A DNA stretch of 64,000 nucleotides from positions 13,309,321-13,373,320 of the forward strand of contig NC_057792.1 of the NCBI RefSeq assembly GCF_014905175.1, written 5' to 3'. The notes under the pieces were generated by a model. It worked only from the letters and a program-made list of their open reading frames with translations, ran no database searches and was not told the origin of the DNA. Shown here one piece after another: positions 55,114 through 64,000 of the stretch (the stretch's first letter is position 1; each line of letters begins with the position of its first letter). The position numbers and the translations under genes are program-made. This stretch comes from Aphidius gifuensis (lineage: Eukaryota > Arthropoda > Insecta > Hymenoptera > Braconidae).

Positions 55114-55175
55114 GATGTGCTGCTTTTATACGATGACCCACGTTTTATTGCGCGTGAATTGAAGCAAATTCCCAT
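54996..55175 (-). CDS. Small Polinton protein A, 59 aa, P4 copy
   Basis: It encodes MGICFNSRAIKRGSSYKSST and ends LQSLGLKVKKNFGTLIG. It begins two bases after the penton stop (55178). It differs from the P3 copy at five or six positions, with no gap or stop. Confidence 0.6.
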   Translation of the reverse strand: MGICFNSRAIKRGSSYKSSTSWTPSVSLNRAVKKLTAQNINYLQSLGLKVKKNFGTLIG

Positions 55176-55177
55176 TC

Positions 55178-55849
55178 CTATGATTTTATATGTAACGTAA
55201 TGGTTATTATTTCACCACGAAAACTCACTAATTACAGTTTTGATCAACATATTTTAGTTGTAAATAATCAATGGTTTTAACAGTAATTGGTAAATAAATT
55301 GGATTTGCTGGTACTTCAATTATTTTATAACCAGGTGGTAACAGCAGGAAAAAAATTATATATTGTATGAACTTTTTGTTGATTCACGTAAGCTCCTGTT
55401 GTAATGTTGCATTCGATTCTCAATGTATTCACTTTTAAAATATTAATCGGGTAATTTGATTCATATTCTATATTAGCTCTCAATAGTCTCGGTGTCAATC
55501 CTAGTAAACGTGCTGGTGATTTTGGTTTCACAAAATCAATATCTCTTTCATTTGTAATATATGAATGTAAAGTATTTTTATTATATGTAATTTTGATTCG
55601 ATATTTTTTTAAGTAAGCAGCTAAATCATCTATTCCATAACTTGCAGTTGGTATTTAAATTTTATCATAACTGTCAAAATATGAAATTATATTATTTTCA
55701 TGATCGATATTTAGTAATGAATTAAATGATAAAAATAAAATTAGTGCTAATGAATAATTTTTTTCACTTGATAAATGTATTGGTGGAAAGTAATCAGTTT
55801 CTAAGACTGAAGATTTACCGGTGAGAGTTAAAGTAAATGTATCGTTCAT
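55178..55849 (-). pseudogene. Polinton P4 penton protein
   Basis: Same family as 46387-47059: MNDTFTLTLTG, TDYFPPIHLSSEKNYS, RIECNITTGAYVNQQKVHTI. Frame changes occur at about 55655 and 55325, with stops near both, and the C-terminal part (NPIYLPITVK region) is frameshifted. It lies between the protease and the small overlapping ORFs on the minus strand. Confidence 0.75.
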
Positions 55850-55887
55850 TCTCAAGGTCGATAAATAACTAATTGGAAATTTTCTTT

Positions 55888-56263
55888 TCCTCTGCTATTA
55901 TAGTTTTCCAGTGAGAAATGCGAGACATAAATGTCCACAATTATACGTATTCCAATCTTGATAATATTTATGATTATAATTGATGCTACCAACATTATGA
56001 TAACTGACATTAATATCTTTCAGTGGTTGTTAGTTGCCAAAACTATCAAAGTATATTGCTGAATTTTTATTGAGTTTTTCATATGCTACTCAATGTGTTC
56101 CAGGATTCCTTTTATCATCTTAATTAATGATTCCACACTCTTGTTTCCATGGTCCATCTTTTGTCATATCATTTCGCATAAAAACTCCACGAAAATTAGT
56201 AATTTTTGATTGTTTAGCAAATTTTAATAAATCACCATCAGTTAAAGCTCTTTGTGGTGGCAT
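55888..56263 (-). pseudogene. Polinton P4 adenain-like protease
   Basis: It starts at ATG 56263 (MPPQRALTDGDLL). The same motifs as P3 are present (NPGTH for the His, IYFDSFGN, TYNCGHLCLAFL), but stops interrupt it after ECGIIN, after NPGTH and after DSFGN. It ends with GKL like the P3 copy. Confidence 0.78.
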
Positions 56264-56385
56264 CAGTTGAAGTTTTTTGGAGACAGATAAAGTCCCATAC
56301 CGCTTTTATGTGGTGTTAAATAAAGTCCTTTTCCGATGGCAATCGATTCCATCATTTTATTATGTCGCTTATTTTCATCTACATA
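56264..56385 (-). pseudogene. Polinton P4 core-like protein, C-terminal scrap
   Basis: It keeps RHNKMMESIAIGKGLYLTPH and the following repeat-like GMGLYLS. Homology to the P3 copy stops near 56385, which is the left truncation point of P4. The basic and hydrophobic parts are gone. Confidence 0.7.
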
Positions 56386-56586
56386 AGCATAGAGACACAC
56401 AAAAAAAAAAAAAAATTGACAACAAATAACAACAATCAATATTCAATAACAAATAATATTTATTAAATTATTTTAACAAAAATTTTAATTAAATAAAATT
56501 CATAATATTTAATATTTTAAATTGTCATTATTATTATTATCAACAACAACATGTATTGATAATGAAATGAAACACAAATAGACTCA

Positions 56587-57663
56587 ATGACGGCCGTTGA
56601 ACATTTTATAAGTTTATTAATAACAGTAGCAAGTGCAAAAAAATTAGCAGCTTTACTTGTTGCTTGTTTTATATTCTATTATGGACTTATACATCTAATA
56701 TATGGTAAATATAAATTAATCAATTGAATAATTAAATAACAGCAATTAATATTCAATAGATATGATTTTTTTTATACAAGAATTACTGAAAATAATAATA
56801 ATAATCCTTAAGAAATTGGAGGAGATGAGGAGTAAGGAGAAGAAGAAGAAGAAGAGGGACAGCAAGAAAACACTAATTTACAAATATTACAAAATAATAA
56901 TAATAAAAATAATAATGATGGTGATTTAATAATGTCAATTAATTTAAATAATCTATTACAGGTTTTTTTTGAAAAAGTATTTGTTACTAGACCATGGAAA
57001 GCTCTTTTTGTAACAACTGATGATGATATTAGTGAATAGTGATCGCGATGGACAGTTGATAGATACAGTGTTCCATATGGTGTTACATTTGGTGCTGGAC
57101 TTTTGATACTTCAACGGATTGATCATATACCTGGAAGTATATTGGCACCATTTTTTGCTATTATTTCACTAGCAGCTTATACAATATTCACATTAATATG
57201 TGTGTCTACTGCTGAATGTGAAGAGATACATAATTCTTATATTGTTTTTTGAGAATGTCAAGTTAATTGACAAAGCTAATTTTTAATTTATTTATTTTAG
57301 ATTATCGGATATATATTGTTGTAGTGAGAAATTCAACACTTGCATTGAGAGGTAAATATGTACTCAGTTTTACTTGGTGGTCTTGGTCGAATAAGTCTAG
57401 AGACAATTTATTGTCAGTCAAGGACATGTTTGCCAACAGTTGATAAATGGTATATTATCATATGTAACGGACACCCTAGGAAAATAATTTAAATATAGTT
57501 AATTTTTTTTTGTTAAAAAATCATCATACAAAATCATAAGGAAAAAATATAAATGAAAACGTATATGTAATATTAAGAAAAAACAAAAAATGCCAAAAAT
57601 GGACATATGTCCAATGTAAAATGTCTGATAACAGCTGACAGTTTTTTGTTTAATTTTTTAAGT

Positions 57664-57739
<76 letters not shown>

Positions 57740-57937
57740 TTTTTGTTTTTATCATTATTTATTTATAATTATGTTTTTATTATTTCATTTTCTAGTCCTG
57801 GATGGAATGATTTAATTGATACTGTTATGATATACACACATGGTGCAATGTCAAGTTCAGTAACTACAACTAAACAATTTGCACCATTTAAGCCATATCT
57901 TAAAGATATAGAAAAACACATTGAACAACTACAATAA
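56587..57937 (+). pseudogene. Unrecognised multi-exon gene or pseudogene with membrane segments
   Basis: Exon A (56587-56704) encodes MTAVEHFISLLITVASAKKL, then a hydrophobic stretch (LLVACFIFYYGLIHLIYG), and ends at GTAAAT. A middle block (about 56860-57245) has an Asn-rich part, VFFEKVFVTRPWKALFVTT, then YSVPYGVTFGAGLLILQRI and a second hydrophobic stretch, with consecutive TAG TGA near 57036. Near 57360-57455 lies SVLLGGLGRISLETIYCQ with a donor GTATAT. The last exon (57796-57937) reads PGWNDLIDTVMIYTHGAMSS and ends HIEQLQ. The last junction splices in frame. The stops suggest decay or assembly errors. The protein family is unknown to me. Confidence 0.45.
57667..57737. repeat. CA dinucleotide microsatellite (~35 units)
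   Basis: An uninterrupted CA run of 71 bases. It lies in the last intron of the neighbouring gene-like structure. Confidence 0.98.
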
Positions 57938-57939
57938 TT

Positions 57940-58510
57940 TCAAAATAACATTAACCAGATTTTTTTTTTTAATTTACACTTGACATTTATTTTTATCAAT
58001 ATATATTTAAAAAAATTAACGTCTACTTTGCTCGTGATTTTTTTTGTTCATTCTTCATTCTTTTTTTTTTATATATGTAAAGTAAAAGTAAATGGCAATT
58101 TATTTTTTTGTGGTTTATCCAAACTGATAGATAATCAGTTAATTAGTTTTAACTTTTTTTTACCTAAAATTAAGAGATTGTAATTTTTAAAAATGAAAAC
58201 AAACATTTATACATTTAATAATAATAAAAAAAAAAAAAATTAAAACAACAGAAGCTAAATATATTTTCTATAAAAAAAAAAAAAAAAAAAATTCGAATGA
58301 TCAAGTTTAATGAAAGCAATTGTGTGTTGGTTATAAAAAAAACCAGAAAAACAATAAAAAAAAATATAGTCAGGTCCCCCGAGGTGCACCCTAAGTGTTC
58401 CGTAGGATTTTTTATTTTTTTTTTGTTGTTTGATTTGTTTTTTCATTTTGTTGTAAAATAAATGACTTTTTTTTTTGTTTTGTTTTATTTTCTAATGTTG
58501 TTTATTTCTG
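57940..58510. other. No gene seen; AT-rich with homopolymers
   Basis: Long T and A runs. A GTCCCCCGAGGTGCACCC patch near 58375 is the only GC-rich piece and has no recognised function. Confidence 0.55.
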
Positions 58511-61500
58511 TTGTTTAATAAAAAAAAAAAGTAAACGACTGAAAAATTTCAAAAAAATAACGTAAAGTCTACAGATAAAGCGTCATCGATTGAAACATTG
58601 CCGGAATCGATCCGTCAATATTTGAAATTGGGCCCTGTCGAAAAATGGGACTATCAAATCTCCGTATGTACGACATGAAACGTCTCGAGAGAGGGAATAA
58701 GGAGGACATTTAGCTAAGAAATTTATTTTTTAATAAGATTTTGTTCTTGGTTTTTACTGATGTTGATATCTTTTTTATTAGTTATTGTAAAAAATCGAAA
58801 GAAGGCTTATTAGAACGAGGGCTATCGATATATATAGTAAAACAATTTTTATTTGTTTTTTTCGGCCAATAGTCATCCTAAAAATTAATAAATTAGAAAT
58901 TATGACGTCACAGAGCACAAACTTAAAATACTTACACCCGGTAAGAAAGTTCGCGTTCGTTCTATATATTTTTTTCTTTCTAAAATTGAGGCGAGACCCT
59001 ACCGGGTCTCCTGATATTGTTTTTGGAAAAAAAATTAAATTTCATTTACTATCAACTGATTCGGTTCGGCGGTTTAAAAAATATCTTGCAAAAACAAATT
59101 CTGACACTACATTTTGTTTAATAAAAAAAAAATAAACGACCGAAAAATTTCAAAAAAATATCGTTGAGTCTACAGATGAAGCGTCGTCGATTGAAACATT
59201 GCCGGAATCGATCCGTCAATATTTGAAATTGGGCCCTATCGAAAAATGCAGATATTTAATCTAATAAGGCCCAAAAATTCAAAATAAATATGATAATTGC
59301 TTTTGGGAAAGAAAAAACATAAATGCCATTCAACATCAACTAATTCGGTTCAGCGGTTCAAAAAATATCTTGCAAAAACAAATTCTGACACTACATTTTG
59401 TTTAATAAAAAAAAAAATAAACAACCAAAAAACTTCAAAAAAATATCGTAGAGTCTACAGATGAAGCGTCGTCGATTGAATCATTGCCGGATCCGATCCG
59501 TCAGTATTTGAAATTGGGCCCTGTCGAAAAATGGCACGATCACATCTGATAAGGGCCAAAAATTGAAAATAAATATGATGATTGCTTTTGGGAAAAAAAA
59601 ATGGAACCTAATGGGCTTCATAGAAGCCAATTCGATTCATAACTTTTATTTTTATCGCGAAATAACAAAATGTCACACGAAAAGTGAAAACATAAGTGTC
59701 CTACGGAACACTAAAAAAGCCATGGCCAGTTAAAAAGAGGGAGAAAAACTTTGTGTATCAGTACGTGTATAAGTGAAAACAAATCATGCAAAAACAAATT
59801 CTGACACTACATTTTGTATAATAAAAAAAAAAATAAACGACCAAAAAATTTCAAAAAAATATCGGAGAGTCTACAGATAAAGCGTCGTCGATTGAATCAT
59901 TGCCGGATCCAATGCGTCAATATTTGGAATTAAGCCCTATCGAAAAATGCGGATATTAAATTTAATAAGGCCCAAAAATTCAAAATAAATATGATCATTG
60001 CTTTTGGGAAAAAAAAAACATAAATTTCTTTTAACGTCAACTAATTCGGTTCAGCGGTTCAAAAAATATCTTGCAAAAACAAATTCTGACACTACATTTT
60101 GTTTAATAAAAAAAAAAATAAACAACCAAAAAACTTCAAAAAAATATCGTAGAGTCTACAGATGAAGCGTCGTCGATTGAATCATTGCCGGATCCGATCC
60201 GTCAGTATTTGAAATTGGGCCCTGTCGAAAAATGGCACTATCACATCTGATAAGGGCCAAAAATTGAAAATAAATATGATGATATCGTAAATCGGTTCGG
60301 CGGTTCAAAAAATATCTTGCAAAAACAAATTCTGACACTACATTTTGTTTAATAAAAAAAAAAATAAACGACTAAAAAATTTCAAAAAAATATCGTAGAG
60401 TCTACAGATGAAGCGTCGTCGATTGAATCATTGCCGGATCCGATCCGTCAATATTTGGAATTGGGCCCTATCGAAAAAATGTGGATATTAAATCTAATAA
60501 GGCCCAATAATTCAAAATAAATATGATAATTGCTTTTGGGAAAGAAAAAACATAAATTCCATTCAACATCAACTAATTCGGTTCGGCGGTTCAAAAAATA
60601 TCTTGCAAAAACAAATTCTGACACTACATTTTGTTTAATAAAAAAAAAAATAAACGACCAAAAAATTTCAAAAAAATATCGTAGAGTCTACAGATGAAGC
60701 GTCGTCGATTGAATCATTGCCGGATCCGATCCGTCAATATTTGGAATTGGGCCCTATCGAAAAATGTGGATATTAAATCTAATAAGGCCCAGAAATTCAA
60801 AAAAAATATGATAATTGCTTTTGGGAAAAAAAAAACATAAATTTCTTTTAACGTCAACTAATTCGGTTCGGCGGTTCAAAAAATATCTTGCAAAAACAAA
60901 TTCTGACACTACATTTTGTTTAATAAAAAAAAAATAAACGACCAAAAAACTTCAAAAAAATATCGTAGAGTCTATAGATGAAGCGTCGTCGATTGAATCA
61001 TTGCCGGATCCGATCCGTCAGTATTTGAAATTGGGCCCTGTAGAAAAATGGCACTATCACAACTGATAAGGGCCAAAAATTGAAAATAAATACGATGATT
61101 GCTTTTGGGAAAAAAAAAAAAAACATAAATTTCATTCAACATCAACTAATTCGGTTCGGCAGTTCAAAAAATATCTTGCAAAAACAAATTCTGACACTAC
61201 ATTTTGTTTAATAAAAAAAAAAATGAACGACCAACAAATTTCAAAAAAATATCGTAGAGTCTACAGATGAAGCGTCGTCGATTGAATCATTGCCGGATCC
61301 GATCCGTCAATATTTGAAATTGGGCCTGTAGAAAAATGGCACTATCACAACTGATAAGGGCCAAAAATCGAAAATAAATACGATGATTGCTTTTGGGAAA
61401 AAAAAATGGAACCTAATGGGCTTCATAGAAGCCAATTCGATTCATAACTTTTATTTTTATCGCGAAATAACGAAAAGTCACACGAAAAGTGAAAACATAA

Positions 61501-61560
61501 GTGTCCTACGGAACACTAAAAAAGCCATGGCCAGAAAAACTTTGTGTATCAGTACGTGTA
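58511..61560. repeat. ~285-bp satellite array with longer variants
   Basis: CTGACACTACATTTTGTTTA recurs at 59101, 59384, 59801 (variant), 60086, 60332, 60618, 60903 and 61191. Spacings are 283, 417, 285, 246, 286, 285 and 288. Each unit contains AAACGACCAAAAAATTTCAA, GAAGCGTCGTCGATTGAA and ATTGCCGGATCCGATCCGTC. Two units (from ~59600 and ~61405) carry an extra segment with GGAACCTAATGGGCTTCATA. A diverged partial unit lies at 58511-58660. Repeated open frames inside are satellite sequence, not genes. Confidence 0.95.
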
Positions 61561-63240
61561 TAAGTGTGAAATATCGTAGCCGGATCATTTATTAGACAAT
61601 CAATATTGCCCTGTAAAATAATCCCACTAGATATGTATTTTAATTAACCCTGTTTTTCCTGCGCAGCAATGGCGCATAAGAATGGTAGGGAGACGGAAAT
61701 GCGTAATGTAGGGAGAGGTAAAAAGGAACCTGAAAAATACGCGAAAATATAACACAATAAACGCTGTAGAAATAATTTTAAATAACACTTGTAAATTCGG
61801 TAAAAATCGGAGCACAATTTATTTGTAAAATTACCCTGTTGCTATTACATGAAAATACGATACAAAAACAATTATAAAAATATGTAACCCAATTAAATAT
61901 TACTCGCGCGTCGCGTCGAAAAGAGAGAACCTAAAGCCATGCGGTCGTGACGGAGTCAGAGACAGAGAAATATTAAAATCGCGAGTTACCCGATTAATAT
62001 TAAAATTGTGACGGCCGAAAATCCAAGCGACGGGATTGAGAAGCAATCCAGCCGATTAATTAATCAAATCACTGACTCTACATTGACGCTACGATGACGC
62101 TTGGCTTTTACAATATTAATATTTTTACACTTGTTATAAATTCACAAAAAAAACACTGAACAAAATTTATTTAAAGAAAAGTACTTACATTGAGCGACGG
62201 TGATTTAATCTAGCAATCTAGTGATGGCGTGTACCTTGGCTTGACCTCGGAGACGCTCGCAAAATTGACAGGTTGGCTTGGTTACAATATCGCCAGTAAT
62301 GATGTGCAAAAATATATATATATATATATATATATTTTATTTAATTGTAGTACAATGTAATTATACAAGTTGGTTGTATGTGATCGACGATTAAATTATG
62401 TCAAATTGTAGACATGAACGTAGCACTGACTTTACAATAAAATCACAATAAATGTTACTTTTATTTGAATTTAAAATAAAATTATTATACGAGACTTTTC
62501 ACTGTATTTTATAAATTGTATCCACTGTTGAATGCCTGACCACGAGGTCGTAAATTTGTATAATTAAATATTTATTAGTTATTTATCTAGTTAGAGCTGG
62601 AAGAGCTGGTGTAGGTCAAGGAACTAACTCTGACCGAGTGACCGAGATCTAGCGATCGATCTCGCTCGATGCCCTCAGAACATAAGGGTAGGTGGGGATC
62701 CTTCGGGGATGTTCGGTTTTCCTCCTTGGTCCAATTCCACTTTCCTTCTGTCGACTATTTCCTATTGGTTGAGGAAAATCTTACGATTTTCCAACTTTAA
62801 TTAAAATTACTTCTACTTGTCTAATTATGACATGAGTGGTACCGAGAGAATCCCTATATTTTTAGGCTTCTGTCGATATCACTCATTGTATTAATTTATA
62901 TTTAATTTTCCAAAATAAAATTGGCGGTAGATGCGCTTGGCAATAGTGCCGGCTCAAGTGGTTTGTTGGGGGTGCAAAACCTCTAGCTCCCTTAAATATT
63001 GTAACTTGACGTCCTGTAAGATGGAGCTAGGGGTATTAAAAAGTACCCTGAATATTTAATTTATATAATAATAAAAGAAAAATAAAAAATTAGTGCGGCT
63101 TACCGCCGGACATTACAAGTGAAAACAAATCGAGTCTCAACACGACAATTGAGAGTACAAAAAAAAAAAAAAAAAATAAAGAAAACAAAAATATCTTTGA
63201 TAATTTTTTAATATATCTATCTTTCTATTATATGAATATT
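61561..63240. other. No gene recognised; possible LTR or regulatory remnants
   Basis: 61880-62290 and 62590-62760 are richer in G+C than the rest. Near 63090-63110, GCGGCTTACCGCCGGACATT resembles the boundary of some LTR elements. No second copy, primer-binding site or reading frame could be tied to it. A TA microsatellite lies near 62311-62335. Confidence 0.35.
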
Positions 63241-63500
63241 CTCTTGAATAGACTCTTGAAGTTCTTGACGTTGAAGTTCTCGACGTTTGAAGTTCTTGAA
63301 GTTGGTTAATGTTTGACGTTCTTGAAGTTTAAAGTTCTTGAAGTTGTTTAAAGTTTAACGTTCTTGAATTTTGAAGTTCTTGAAGTTGTTTAAAGTTTAA
63401 CGTTCTTGAATTTTGAAGTTCTTGAAGTTGTTTAAAGTTTAACGTTCTTGAATTTGAAGTTCTTGAAGTTTGAAGTTCTTGGAGTTGTTGAAGTTTTAAA
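63241..63500. repeat. Short tandem repeat of GTTCTTGAAGTT
   Basis: Variants of GTTCTTGAAGTT are repeated throughout. A longer unit of about 48 bases with GTTTAAAGTTTAACG repeats at about 63350-63450. Confidence 0.85.
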
Positions 63501-63503
63501 GTT

Positions 63504-63999
63504 TTAGGCTGGACTCAGGCTCTTTTTTGCAGCCTTGGCTATTCTCTGGGCGTAAAGTTCCTTGAGATCCTTGAAGGTCAAGAATTCTCTAACACAATCT
63601 GCACATTTATTTGGATCGTGTGGTTCCAACAATATCTTAGTGCAGTTTGCACAGCTGAGTGGTAGTTCTGGATCGTCAGACCACATGTGAGGATGGTCTA
63701 TGTAGGTGTATTGGTTGTGATACTTTATTAGTTCACTTTTGTATGTACATGTCGCACACAATAGTTCTTCTCCTTCTGCTTGACGAATAGTGACTCCGCT
63801 GATATAGGGAGCCCCTTTGAGACAGAACAGGACTCCAGCTTCCTTGAGCTCTTCTTCAACGTTGATTTGCCCTCTCTCCATTTTCCTCACTAGGTTATTG
63901 GATACGATGTCTAGTGGGCAACCGGGACGGTAACACCGTCGCAGGTATTGGAAGGTTTTCCTTGATTTTATTTGTTCTTTTGTGGTTGTTAATTCTTGA
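63504..63999 (-). CDS. Cysteine-rich protein, partial at window edge (unrecognised)
   Basis: The frame is open from the stop at 63504 to the window edge, 165 codons, so the N-terminus is outside. Near the edge it reads TFQYLRRCYRPGCPLDIV, then a Glu-rich stretch. Two Cys pairs follow, LLCATC and LSCANC, spaced by HPHMWSDDPELPL, then NKCADC and a basic C-terminus. The four CxxC-type motifs suggest zinc binding. The layout is reminiscent of small zinc-binding proteins of insect DNA viruses such as densoviruses, but I cannot confirm that. Composition is far less AT-rich than its surroundings. It could be a host gene, a retroelement part or an endogenous viral sequence. Confidence 0.5.
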   Translation of the reverse strand, partial: QELTTTKEQIKSRKTFQYLRRCYRPGCPLDIVSNNLVRKMERGQINVEEELKEAGVLFCLKGAPYISGVTIRQAEGEELLCATCTYKSELIKYHNQYTYIDHPHMWSDDPELPLSCANCTKILLEPHDPNKCADCVREFLTFKDLKELYAQRIAKAAKKSLSPA

Positions 64000-64000
64000 G

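Noticed and set aside
60156..60945. Repeated minus-strand frames containing SEFVFARYFLNRR
   Set aside because: They recur with the 285-bp satellite period and change reading downstream; satellite, not genes.
62930..63130. LTR boundary suggested by GCCGGACATTACA
   Set aside because: No second LTR, primer-binding site or pol frame in reach; only a passing resemblance.

Overview
The window is AT-rich eukaryotic DNA with GT-AG introns, TATA-type promoters, satellites and dense nested mobile elements. Its Polinton/Maverick, hAT, CACTA, MULE, pogo/Tigger and BEL/Pao relics point to an arthropod, most likely an insect. A more precise placement cannot be read from the sequence. Almost every transposon gene here carries stops or frameshifts, so most of the window is a graveyard of elements.

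Left part (1-15.8 kb). A pogo/Tigger-like transposase relic (-) runs off the left edge and is interrupted by a tRNA-like segment. Polinton copy P1 follows, with an ATPase tail, a Polinton-specific protein, an integrase and a scrap of DNA polymerase B. P1 is fused to a BEL/Pao fragment. Next come two large foldback repeats (4.2-7.0 kb), TAGAC-type repeats, a spliced RNase H-like transposase-derived gene (9.4-12.4 kb), a direct repeat and a CACTA transposase relic.

Polinton P2 (15.0-25.2 kb) has the Polinton-specific protein, a fibre-like coiled-coil protein, an integrase, polymerase B (-) and a small conserved protein. A hAT element of 3,294 bp with perfect 17-bp ends and 8-bp target duplication (CTCACAAG) splits it. 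The small protein has a heat-shock-element plus TATA promoter and a 5'-UTR intron.

Middle (25.9-37.0 kb). A 2.1-kb inverted duplication flanks 6.1 kb of non-coding DNA. That spacer holds a palindrome, a 178-bp satellite, three related miRNA-like hairpins and a very strong heat-shock element with a TATA box. The right arm holds a non-autonomous hAT of 2,395 bp with target duplication AAAATGAA. An intact-looking four-exon gene of unknown function follows (37.4-38.4 kb, -).

Polintons P3 and P4 (39.2-56.4 kb). P3 has polymerase B (+), integrase (-), Polinton-specific protein (-), then a virion block (+): core protein, protease, penton, two overlapping small ORFs and a major capsid protein cut off at 48,277. 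A six-exon FLYWCH-MULE relic lies between P3 and P4. P4 repeats the virion block on the - strand and ends in a second copy of the small protein. No intact Polinton and no Polinton terminal repeats could be recognised.

Right part (56.4-64 kb). An unrecognised multi-exon gene or pseudogene is followed by a CA microsatellite, a ~285-bp satellite array (58.5-61.6 kb), sequence without a recognised gene, a short tandem repeat, and an open cysteine-rich reading frame that leaves the window.

How the parts relate: in an intact Polinton the polymerase (protein-primed type B) and integrase would copy and insert the element. The ATPase, protease, capsid, penton and core proteins would build a particle. 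Here they survive only as pieces of at least four copies. The most unusual signals are regulatory and non-coding: the two heat-shock elements, the hairpin cluster, and the dual-frame small ORFs kept open in two Polinton copies.
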